Assembly (NCBI RefSeq): GCF_000826655.1
Contig: NZ_JXJO01000019.1
Coordinates: forward strand, 1 to 64,000
Reading direction: 5' to 3'
Source: Psychroserpens damuponensis
GTDB taxonomy: Bacteria > Bacteroidota > Bacteroidia > Flavobacteriales > Flavobacteriaceae
DNA length: 64,000 nt
A program made the translations under genes and the position numbers. A model generated the notes under the pieces. That model had not been told where the DNA came from, did not search any database, and saw nothing but the letters and a program-made list of their open reading frames with translations. Of this stretch, positions 16,812-24,721 are shown one piece after another; the stretch's first letter is position 1, and every line of letters begins with the position of its first letter.

Positions 16812-17555
16812 GTGCCTAAACCGAAAAAAATTCTTAAAATTATAGGAGGAGTTATCATCTTCTTCACGTTGCCTACGCTACTTTTCTTTGCATTTATGTA
16901 TTTTAAATACAATGAAGATTTACCAACAGGAGAACAAGGTCCTGCTGCAGACCAACTGGCTACAAATATGTTGAACGCTCTTAATCATGAAGCTTACCAA
17001 GCTACAGATTACATAGAGTTTACTTTCAAAAAACGTCACCATTATAAATGGAGTAAAGCTAACAACACTTGTGAGGTTTATTGGAAAAATATTAAAGTAG
17101 AATTAGATTTGGCACATAACGACAAGTCTAGTGTTTACATTTCCGAAGAAAAATATATAGGAGATGATGCTCAAGAATACATTCAAAGCGCAGTTGATTA
17201 TTTCAACAATGATACTTTTTGGCTCGTGGCTCCTTACAAAGTTTTTGATGATGGTGTAGAACGCAGACTGGTAAAAACAGAAGCCAATAAAGACGCGCTT
17301 TTAATCACATATACCAATGGTGGCTCAACGCCTGGAGATTCTTATTTATGGCATTTGGATGACAACGGCAAACCTAAAAGCTACCAAATGTGGGTTGATA
17401 TTTTACCTATTGATGGTTTGGAAGCGTCATGGAGCGATTGGGAAACGACAGATACTGGAGCCGAATTACCAACTTTTCATAAGTTTTTGGCTTTTGGGTT
17501 AGAGATTGAAGGTTTAGAAACGAGTAAGCAGTCTTCAGTTGACGGTTTTCAGTGA
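16812..17555 (+). CDS. Hypothetical membrane-anchored protein
   Basis: 247 residues from a GTG start; the promoter element 15 bases upstream supports it. Residues about 10-32 are one strong transmembrane helix, then an extracytoplasmic domain rich in aromatic and acidic residues, with TFKKRHHYKW near 68-77 and a repeated tryptophan pattern (SWSDWETT) near 205. No known family was recognised. The last residues (KQSSVDGFQ) are encoded by a CAGT-rich stretch resembling a repeat, so the true conserved end may be a little earlier. It could be a surface or periplasmic protein of unknown role. Confidence 0.75.
   Translation: MPKPKKILKIIGGVIIFFTLPTLLFFAFMYFKYNEDLPTGEQGPAADQLATNMLNALNHEAYQATDYIEFTFKKRHHYKWSKANNTCEVYWKNIKVELDLAHNDKSSVYISEEKYIGDDAQEYIQSAVDYFNNDTFWLVAPYKVFDDGVERRLVKTEANKDALLITYTNGGSTPGDSYLWHLDDNGKPKSYQMWVDILPIDGLEASWSDWETTDTGAELPTFHKFLAFGLEIEGLETSKQSSVDGFQ
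17526..17553 (+). repeat. CAGT-rich degenerate repeat overlapping a gene end
   Basis: AAGCAGTCTTCAGTTGACGG then TTTTCAGTG. CAGT recurs, and TTTTCAGTG is the inverse of CACTGAAAA at 18096-18104. The stretch encodes the last residues of the preceding protein. Confidence 0.35.
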
Positions 17556-17616
17556 GATTGGTGCATCAAAATTGTGAGTTTCATATTTGAATCTAGACTA
17601 TTGTATTCATAATTAG

Positions 17617-17988
17617 ATGAAAAAGATTTTTGAACTTACATACGAATTCCTAATGCTTCTCTCAAAACTTACTGGTTTTAGCTACAAGGAAATTAATATT
17701 ATTGTCTGGTTTATTCTTATACCTTTGAGTTGGACTTTTCTAATTGACAAAATAAAAGGAAAGCACTATTTTAAAGTTGGGTTTTCGGGAGTAATTATTC
17801 TTTTACTTATAGGTATAAAAGATTTCTCAGAATTTTCTAACCAGCTTTTTGATATTTCGGCAGATTTTCTAAGAGGTTTTAATCTTGTTGGTATGGATTA
17901 TACTGCTGCTTCTGTGGTGATTTGCTTGTTAGTTCCTTTGGTGGTTTATGGTGTTTTGATTAGAAAAGCCTATTTTTTGAAGTCGTAA
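17617..17988 (+). CDS. Hypothetical small membrane protein
   Basis: 123 residues with three likely membrane segments (about 28-42, 52-66 and 93-115: TAASVVICLLVPLVVYGVLI). No family recognised. It stands alone, flanked at 17526-17553 and 18083-18104 by CAGT-type repeats in opposite orientation. The region 17989-18104 downstream has no gene. Confidence 0.65.
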   Translation: MKKIFELTYEFLMLLSKLTGFSYKEINIIVWFILIPLSWTFLIDKIKGKHYFKVGFSGVIILLLIGIKDFSEFSNQLFDISADFLRGFNLVGMDYTAASVVICLLVPLVVYGVLIRKAYFLKS

Positions 17989-18082
17989 CTCAAGTAGAAG
18001 TTGTAACACAAAAACCTGAAAGCGTTTTATCGTTATTTAAATACCAAAATCTTACTGAATTAGCATTAAACTTCCACTACAT

Positions 18083-18104
18083 ACTGAACACTGAACACTG
18101 AAAA
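18083..18104 (+). repeat. Tandem ACTGAACA repeat
   Basis: ACTGAACA occurs twice in tandem followed by ACTGAAAA, ending at the stop codon of the next minus-strand gene. It is an inverted relative of the CAGT stretch at 17526-17553. Confidence 0.5.
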
Positions 18105-18632
18105 TTATTTAGACTTCTGCCCAACAAACTGCTGCGTCTTCATTTTAAACAAGACATTAAAACTTGTTAAACTGCCGTAACTACGTGTGATATATTGTTG
18201 TAAATCGATTTTTTCTTGTTCGTCAAGATTTTTACTCGAATTAATTTTTTGTTCCATGACACGTAAACGATCTCTTACCATTGTGATTTTATGAAAGAAA
18301 CTATCAATTCCCATTTCTTTACCTTGCAAGCTAGTATCTCCTGGTTCTAGAATGAGCTTTCCTCCTTTCCATTTATCTGAAATGTTTACGATTTCAGACG
18401 TATCGCTCCATTTTTTTAGAATATGAACCAGACTGCTTTCTACTTCAGCAAAACTGATGGTATCGACGTCATCTTCACAGGCTTCAATAACTTCAAAATC
18501 ACTATTAAGGTCTATGGTTTCTAATCCGCTGTCCATAAACGTCACCCAATACTGTTTTGATGTGACATTTGTAACGACACCTTTTCCAAATTCGTTATGA
18601 TTTATTCTTGATCCTATTCCTAATAATTGCAT
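18105..18632 (-). CDS. Hypothetical protein with UvrD C-terminal/Tudor-like N-terminal domain
   Basis: 175 residues from ATG 18632 (MQLLGIGSRI); a longer form from 18668 adds 12 residues and is less likely. Residues about 5-45 (GSRINHNEFGKGVVTNVTSK, then a beta strand pattern ending in a leucine/acidic stretch) resemble the small barrel at the C-terminus of UvrD/PcrA helicases, also seen in the PcrA of this window. A helical region with repeated charged residues follows (about 110-170). No catalytic motif. It could bind nucleic acid or a protein partner; role unknown. Confidence 0.65.
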   Translation of the reverse strand: MQLLGIGSRINHNEFGKGVVTNVTSKQYWVTFMDSGLETIDLNSDFEVIEACEDDVDTISFAEVESSLVHILKKWSDTSEIVNISDKWKGGKLILEPGDTSLQGKEMGIDSFFHKITMVRDRLRVMEQKINSSKNLDEQEKIDLQQYITRSYGSLTSFNVLFKMKTQQFVGQKSK

Positions 18633-18811
18633 AATTTTATTGTTTATTTTGAAAACTAAAATAGACATTTAATTACAAATTCAGTCTTGATATCTTAATA
18701 AATTATGGATAACTAAAAAATACTAACAACAAGCACAAGACGCGAAAACAGTAAAGATTTAAAAGCTGTTAATTATTTACAAAATGAATATTAGCTATCG
18801 TTATTTTTAAC

Positions 18812-18819
18812 TATTTTTG
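18812..18819 (+). promoter_or_regulatory. Promoter -7 element of the small secreted protein gene
   Basis: TATTTTTG matches TAnnTTTG, 30 bases before the ATG at 18849. The gap 18669-18848 holds no gene. Confidence 0.4.
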
Positions 18820-18848
18820 AATTATTCGCAATAAAAACCACTTATATT

Positions 18849-19196
18849 ATGAAAAAACTATTATTCATATTCTTATTATCAGGATTCTTTAGTATTTCAT
18901 TTGCTCAAGAAACACCTAAAATTGGTGATATTTTACAAATAAACGAACCGAAAGCGCAAACATATCATCACATAGATTTTCCTAAACCCAATATTTTAAT
19001 AAAACGAGGTACTGTAACAGGGTACAAAAGTGTGTATGGAACTACTGTGGTTGTATCTAAAATTGAAACCAATAAAGACGGATCTACTTATGTGATTTTA
19101 AAACGAAAAGATGACACCAAATTTTTTGGATACTTATCTAAAGTTAAAGCTAATTATAGTAAATCGATAGCATCTGGTGAACTATCAATTCCGTAG
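18849..19196 (+). CDS. Small secreted protein, SH3-like
   Basis: 115 residues. A signal peptide ends near residue 20 (SISFAQ). The mature part is about 95 residues of alternating beta strands (GDILQINEP, KRGTVTGYKS, TVVVSKIET, TYVILKRKDD), consistent with a small SH3-like barrel, though no family is recognised. It is a single-gene unit with its own promoter and a strong terminator. Location is periplasm or outer membrane surface; function unknown. Confidence 0.75.
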   Translation: MKKLLFIFLLSGFFSISFAQETPKIGDILQINEPKAQTYHHIDFPKPNILIKRGTVTGYKSVYGTTVVVSKIETNKDGSTYVILKRKDDTKFFGYLSKVKANYSKSIASGELSIP

Positions 19197-19221
19197 AAAA
19201 CATAAACATTATTATATTGAA

Positions 19222-19253
19222 AATGTGTCGTTAATACGTCACATTTTTTTTTT
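19222..19253 (+). terminator. Intrinsic terminator after the small secreted protein gene
   Basis: AATGTG-T-CGT (19222-19231) pairs with ACG-T-CACATT (19236-19245) around a TAAT loop with one T-T mismatch, followed by eight or more T. Confidence 0.8.
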
Positions 19254-19328
19254 GACAACCAATAACTAGTCTTTATTATGTGCCAATTGATGTCATTATC
19301 TTCACCTTAAAATAATAACTAAAATCTG

Positions 19329-19336
19329 TACCTTTG
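19329..19336 (+). promoter_or_regulatory. Promoter -7 element of uvrA
   Basis: TACCTTTG matches TAnnTTTG 37 bases before the uvrA ATG. No clear -33 TTG at the standard distance. No obvious LexA-type box was recognised. Confidence 0.5.
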
Positions 19337-19372
19337 CACTTTTGCTATTAAAACATATATACCTATAGATTT

Positions 19373-22201
19373 ATGACCAAATTTGATGATGCAATTGAGG
19401 TACAAGGTGCTAGAGTTCACAACCTAAAAAATATTGATGTTACAATTCCGCGAGAACAACTTGTTGTGATTACAGGTTTGTCTGGTAGTGGGAAATCATC
19501 ACTTGCCTTTGATACCATTTATGCCGAAGGTCAACGTCGTTATATCGAAACATTTTCGGCTTATGCGAGACAGTTTCTTGGCGGATTAGAACGACCAGAT
19601 GTAGATAAAATTGATGGGCTTTCTCCTGTTATTGCTATAGAGCAAAAAACAACTAGTAAATCGCCTAGGTCTACTGTTGGCACCATTACCGAAATTTATG
19701 ACTTTTTAAGATTACTCTACGCTCGAGCTAGTGATGCTTACAGTTATAATACTGGTGAGAAAATGGTAAGTTATAGTGACGAACAAATTAAAGACTTAAT
19801 AAAAAAGAGTTATAAAGGCAAAAAAATAAATATCCTCTCTCCTGTTATACGTTCGCGTAAAGGTCATTATAGAGAATTGTTTGAACAAATTGCAAAACAA
19901 GGTTTTGTAAAAGTAAGAGCAGATGGTGATATTAGAGATCTAGTTAAAGGTATGAAGCTAGATCGTTACAAAATGCATGACATTGAAATCGTTATTGACA
20001 GATTAAAAATTGATGATACCGATGATAATGATAAACGTTTAGCCGAAACAATAAATACTGCCATGTATCATGGTGACGATGTACTTATGGTGCTTGATCA
20101 TGACACTAATGAAGTGCGTTATTTTAGTCGTAATTTAATGTGTCCATCCTCTGGGATTTCCTACCCAAACCCAGAACCCAATAACTTCTCTTTCAACTCT
20201 CCTAAAGGCGCTTGCCAAACCTGTAATGGTATTGGCACTTTGTATCAGGTAAATGAACAAAAGATTGTACCAGACGATTCCATTTCTATAAAAGCTGGTG
20301 CTTTAGCTCCACATGGTCCACAAAAAAACAGTTGGATTTTTAAACAGTTTGAAACCATAGCACAGCGTTTTGATTTTAATTTAAATGATGCTTACAAAAG
20401 TATTCCTTCGGAAGCTAAACAAATGATATTATATGGCGGAAACGACAAGTTTTCAGTAGAAAGTAAAACTTTAGGCGTCACAAGAGATTATAAAATCGAT
20501 TTTGAAGGTGTTGCTAATTTTATTGAAAGTCAATATAAAAATGCCGAAACAACTTCATTAAAACGTTGGGCAAAAGACTATATGGACAAAGTAGAATGTC
20601 CTACTTGTGAAGGCTCTCGATTGAGAAAAGAATCGCTTTACTTTAAAGTTAATGGTTTTAATATTGCCGAGTTAGCCAATATGGATATTGTAGATTTGGC
20701 CGATTGGTTTTCAACATTAAACAACAAATTAAGTGCAACTCAATTAAAAATTGCCGAAGAAGTTGTTAAAGAAATAAAAGCAAGATTAAACTTTTTATTA
20801 GACGTAGGCTTAAATTATTTGTCTTTAAATCGTAGCTCAAAGTCACTATCAGGTGGCGAAGCCCAACGTATTAGATTAGCCACGCAAATTGGATCTCAAT
20901 TGGTTGGTGTACTTTATATATTAGACGAGCCAAGTATAGGTTTGCACCAACGCGATAATGAAAAATTAATTAACTCCTTAGTTTCACTGCGCGATATTGG
21001 CAACTCTGTTATTGTCGTTGAGCATGATAAGGATATGATTGAGCGCGCAGATTATGTGATTGATATAGGACCAAAAGCAGGAAAATTTGGTGGAGAAATT
21101 ATAAGTATTGGTACTCCTTCGGAAATGTTAACACACGACACTTTAACCGCAGATTATATTAATGGGAAGCGAGAAATACCTGTTCCGAAGAAAAGAAGAA
21201 CAGGCAATGGTAAAAAAATAGTATTAAAAAATTGTACTGGTAATAATTTAAAAAATGTATCCATTGAGCTTCCGTTAGGAAAAATGATAGGAATCACTGG
21301 TGTTTCTGGTAGCGGAAAATCAACCTTAATTAATGAAACGTTATACCCTATCATGAATGCCTACTATTTTAATGGTGTAAAAAAACCAATGCCTTACAAA
21401 AGCATAAAAGGTTTGGAGCATTGTGACAAGGTTATTGACATTAACCAGTCGCCAATTGGACGAACACCACGAAGTAATCCAGCTACTTACACAAAAACCT
21501 TTGATGAGATTCGTAGTTTATTTGCTAAAATCCCTGAAGCCATGATTAGAGGTTATAAGCCAGGACGTTTTAGTTTTAATGTAAAAGGTGGCCGTTGTGA
21601 AACATGCCAAGGAGGTGGTTTACGAGTTATAGAAATGAATTTTTTACCAGATGTTTATGTAGAATGTGAAACCTGTCAAGGCAAACGTTTTAATAGAGAA
21701 ACCTTAGAAATTAGATACAAAGGAAAATCTATTAGCGATGTTCTAGACATGACGATGAGTGAGGCTGTAGATTTCTTTGAGCACATCCCTAAAATTCATA
21801 GAAAATTAAAAACAATTGTTGATGTAGGTTTAGGTTACATAACTCTGGGGCAGCAAAGCACGACGCTATCTGGTGGAGAAGCACAACGTATTAAGTTAGC
21901 CACAGAATTAAGCAAACGAGATACTGGTAATACCTTTTATATTTTAGACGAACCTACAACAGGCTTGCATTTTGAAGATATAAGAGTCTTAATGCTTGTT
22001 CTCAATGAATTAGTAGACAAAGGCAATACCGTTTTAATTATTGAACATAATCTAGATGTTGTAAAACTATGTGATTATATTATTGATATTGGCTACGAAG
22101 GTGGTCAAGGAGGTGGCGAAGTCGTTGCTAAAGGCACTCCAGAACAAATCATAAAAGATAAAAAGAGTTATACTGCTAAATTTCTAAAAAAGGAGCTATA
22201 A
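19373..22201 (+). CDS. uvrA: Excinuclease ABC subunit A
   Basis: 942 residues, the standard length. UvrA scans DNA for bulky damage and loads UvrB in nucleotide excision repair. Two ABC ATPase units are visible: Walker A GLSGSGKS at 35-42 and GVSGSGKST near 643-651, each with LSGGEAQRI and an ILDEP Walker B. Zinc-binding CxxC pairs occur in each half (CPSSG/CQTC near 255-285 and CETC-x-GG-CETC near 740-770). The gene is monocistronic; a copy of TTCCGAAG lies just after the stop (22221-22228). Confidence 0.98.
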   Translation: MTKFDDAIEVQGARVHNLKNIDVTIPREQLVVITGLSGSGKSSLAFDTIYAEGQRRYIETFSAYARQFLGGLERPDVDKIDGLSPVIAIEQKTTSKSPRSTVGTITEIYDFLRLLYARASDAYSYNTGEKMVSYSDEQIKDLIKKSYKGKKINILSPVIRSRKGHYRELFEQIAKQGFVKVRADGDIRDLVKGMKLDRYKMHDIEIVIDRLKIDDTDDNDKRLAETINTAMYHGDDVLMVLDHDTNEVRYFSRNLMCPSSGISYPNPEPNNFSFNSPKGACQTCNGIGTLYQVNEQKIVPDDSISIKAGALAPHGPQKNSWIFKQFETIAQRFDFNLNDAYKSIPSEAKQMILYGGNDKFSVESKTLGVTRDYKIDFEGVANFIESQYKNAETTSLKRWAKDYMDKVECPTCEGSRLRKESLYFKVNGFNIAELANMDIVDLADWFSTLNNKLSATQLKIAEEVVKEIKARLNFLLDVGLNYLSLNRSSKSLSGGEAQRIRLATQIGSQLVGVLYILDEPSIGLHQRDNEKLINSLVSLRDIGNSVIVVEHDKDMIERADYVIDIGPKAGKFGGEIISIGTPSEMLTHDTLTADYINGKREIPVPKKRRTGNGKKIVLKNCTGNNLKNVSIELPLGKMIGITGVSGSGKSTLINETLYPIMNAYYFNGVKKPMPYKSIKGLEHCDKVIDINQSPIGRTPRSNPATYTKTFDEIRSLFAKIPEAMIRGYKPGRFSFNVKGGRCETCQGGGLRVIEMNFLPDVYVECETCQGKRFNRETLEIRYKGKSISDVLDMTMSEAVDFFEHIPKIHRKLKTIVDVGLGYITLGQQSTTLSGGEAQRIKLATELSKRDTGNTFYILDEPTTGLHFEDIRVLMLVLNELVDKGNTVLIIEHNLDVVKLCDYIIDIGYEGGQGGGEVVAKGTPEQIIKDKKSYTAKFLKKEL

Positions 22202-22356
22202 AGTTTATAATTAGGCACATTTCCGAAGTTATTGTTCTATAGAAAGGGTAAAAAAACCGAATTCGTCCTCTATCGAGTAATATGTTAATTCTATCGCTTT
22301 CATAATTTTTATTGAGACGTACTTTGGTGTATATTAGAGTATAACAAAAACACTAA

Positions 22357-22530
<174 letters not shown>

Positions 22531-22555
22531 GTTAACAATTAGAAATGTATATCAT

Positions 22556-22588
22556 GAGCTGTCTATTAATTTAGATAGCTCTTTTTTT
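22556..22588 (+). terminator. Intrinsic terminator after the lmo0937-type gene
   Basis: GAGCTGTCTA (22556-22565) pairs with TAGATAGCTC (22572-22581) with one G-T pair around a 6-base loop; seven T follow. Confidence 0.88.
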
Positions 22589-22645
22589 GTTTATAAATCA
22601 CGTAACTAAAACACTAATTCTTACTGATTTTAACCTCTTTTCACT

Positions 22646-22653
22646 TAAATTTG
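22646..22653 (+). promoter_or_regulatory. Promoter -7 element of the LOG-like gene
   Basis: TAAATTTG matches TAnnTTTG 34 bases before the ATG at 22687. Confidence 0.5.
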
Positions 22654-22686
22654 TGGCTATGTCAAGATTAAAAATATTAAACATAT

Positions 22687-23373
22687 ATGAGAAAAGAACA
22701 AAATACTAAACGATGGAATGAGATCAAAACAAATGACTCTTGGGCGATTTTTAAAATCATGGGAGAATTTGTAAATGGCTATGAAAAACTAAGTAAAATT
22801 GGGCCATGCGTTTCTATTTTTGGATCTGCAAGAACAAAGCCAGATCATAAATACTATAAGTTAGCAGAAGAAATGGCTTCTAAAATTGTAGACCATGGAT
22901 ATGGCGTTATCACAGGTGGTGGCCCAGGAATTATGGAAGCAGGAAATAAAGGAGCGCATATTGCTGGAGGAACTTCGGTAGGATTAAATATAGAATTACC
23001 TTTTGAACAACATGATAACCCGTACATTGACAACGATAAAAGTTTAGATTTTGATTATTTCTTTGTTCGTAAGGTCATGTTTGTAAAATACTCTCAAGGC
23101 TTTGTTGTAATGCCTGGAGGTTTTGGAACTTTAGATGAACTTTTTGAAGCAATGACGTTGATTCAAACCAACAAAATTGAAAAATTTCCAATCATTCTCG
23201 TTGGAATCGATTTTTGGGGTGGATTAATGGACTGGGTTAAATCTACACTTTTAGAAGCCGGTAATATTAGCCCTAAAGATCTAGATTTAATTCATTTGGT
23301 TGATTCTACCGATGAAGTGATTACAATACTAGATAACTTCTATAAAGATTATGGCTTAAGTCCTAATTTCTAA
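22687..23373 (+). CDS. LOG-family protein (TIGR00730-like Rossmann fold)
   Basis: 228 residues. GGGPGIMEA at 77-85 and PGGFGTLDE at 143-151 are the two signature motifs of the lysine decarboxylase-like/LOG family. Enzymes of this family hydrolyse nucleoside 5'-monophosphates (cytokinin riboside monophosphate or AMP/IMP-like substrates) to base and ribose 5-phosphate. The substrate here is not determined by sequence. Cytoplasmic; own promoter. Confidence 0.9.
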   Translation: MRKEQNTKRWNEIKTNDSWAIFKIMGEFVNGYEKLSKIGPCVSIFGSARTKPDHKYYKLAEEMASKIVDHGYGVITGGGPGIMEAGNKGAHIAGGTSVGLNIELPFEQHDNPYIDNDKSLDFDYFFVRKVMFVKYSQGFVVMPGGFGTLDELFEAMTLIQTNKIEKFPIILVGIDFWGGLMDWVKSTLLEAGNISPKDLDLIHLVDSTDEVITILDNFYKDYGLSPNF

Positions 23374-23458
23374 ACTTGTAAATAGTAAAATCATCTTGAC
23401 TTTTGTTGTGTTGATAGAAGTCAAGATGAATTCTCAAATAGATTTCACGATTAACGCT

Positions 23459-24721
23459 ATGATTAAGAAATTACTTTTATTTGTATTTACAGGTTTCCTA
23501 TCAATCTCGTCTGTATGTGGACAAACAGATTTTAAACTCATGTTTTATAATGTACTTAACTTCCCTTTAGAAGATGCTGTGCCTAATAGAATTAATGATT
23601 TAGAATTTATATTAGAGGATTACAGACCCGATCTTTTCATGGTATGTGAGCTCAATAATAGTTCTGGAGCAATGGCAATTTTGAGTTCTCTTCAAGCTAT
23701 AAATCCAAATTACGAAAGCGCAACATTTACGCTCAACACCTCAGATGATAATATAGGTAATCAAAATGATTTACAGCAATTAATGTATTATGATAGTTCT
23801 AAATTCATTTTAGAAAGTCAAGATGTCATCACAACGATTTTTAGAGATTTTAACCATTATCAATTAAAAATAAACTCTATTGAACAATCTACAACACCAA
23901 TTGTTCTTGATGTTTTTGTTTGTCACTTAAAAGCCTCTAGTGGCACAACAAATCAACAATCTAGATTGGCAATGGTTGAAGATTTATACAGTTATCTAGA
24001 CACCTTACCTGCAGACAGTAATATTATACTCGCAGGAGATTTTAATGTGTACACAAACTCTGAGCCTGCATTTCAAAAACTTATTGATCCAACTAATAAC
24101 ATTGTATTAGTAGATCCTGCAAATCGTATTGGCAGTTGGCATAATAACCCTAATTATGTTGATGTTATGACACAATCTACACGCACTCAAACAGGACTTG
24201 GCGGAACAACAGGAGGTTTTGATGACCGTTTTGATTTTATTATGACCTCAGAAAATATGACCTCTAACCCTAACCTGTCGTTTATTTCAGGGAGCTACGA
24301 TGTTTACGGAAATAATGAAAATATAGATTGCTATAATCAATCTATCAATTCGTTAGATTGCTCTGGAACAGAGTTTTCATTTGCCACTCGTGATGCATTA
24401 CACAATTTTAGTGATCATCTTCCCGTTACATTACAACTACAAACCAATCAATCATTAAGTATCCCAGAATTAAGTACTCAAGAAATGATTGCTATTCTAG
24501 GATCTAACCTTATTGAGCATACCTTAAATTTAAAAATAGATTTAAGCTTACAAAACCAACTAGAACTATATATAATTAATAGTCTAGGGCAAGTTGTAAA
24601 AACTGTTGACGTTAATAATTCGTTAATATCAATAGATGCTTCACAATTTAGCAGTGGCATCTATTATATTACAAGTTCAAAATTTCAGTTTAAACCATTA
24701 AAATTTGTAGTTACCCATTGA
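23459..24721 (+). CDS. Secreted endonuclease/exonuclease/phosphatase-family protein with C-terminal sorting domain
   Basis: About 420 residues from the ATG at 23459; the frame is open upstream to 23396 but the signal peptide (MIKKLLLFVFTGFLSI, cleavage after VCG-Q) fixes the start. The catalytic domain of about 310 residues has the EEP pattern: MFYNVLNFP, CELN, LAGDFNVYT (central D and N) and a final SDHLPV. The last 80 residues form a Por/T9SS type A-like domain (LYIINSLGQVVK, then GIYYITS and a short basic end), so the protein should be exported across the outer membrane. Substrate could be nucleic acid or a phosphodiester. A four-base overlap couples it to the next gene. Confidence 0.85.
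   Translation: MIKKLLLFVFTGFLSISSVCGQTDFKLMFYNVLNFPLEDAVPNRINDLEFILEDYRPDLFMVCELNNSSGAMAILSSLQAINPNYESATFTLNTSDDNIGNQNDLQQLMYYDSSKFILESQDVITTIFRDFNHYQLKINSIEQSTTPIVLDVFVCHLKASSGTTNQQSRLAMVEDLYSYLDTLPADSNIILAGDFNVYTNSEPAFQKLIDPTNNIVLVDPANRIGSWHNNPNYVDVMTQSTRTQTGLGGTTGGFDDRFDFIMTSENMTSNPNLSFISGSYDVYGNNENIDCYNQSINSLDCSGTEFSFATRDALHNFSDHLPVTLQLQTNQSLSIPELSTQEMIAILGSNLIEHTLNLKIDLSLQNQLELYIINSLGQVVKTVDVNNSLISIDASQFSSGIYYITSSKFQFKPLKFVVTH

Noticed and set aside
18083-18104. CRISPR-like tandem repeat
   Set aside because: Only three 8-base units without spacers; no cas genes.
23396-23458. Longer N-terminus for the secreted nuclease
   Set aside because: The extra 21 residues would bury the signal peptide that starts at 23459.
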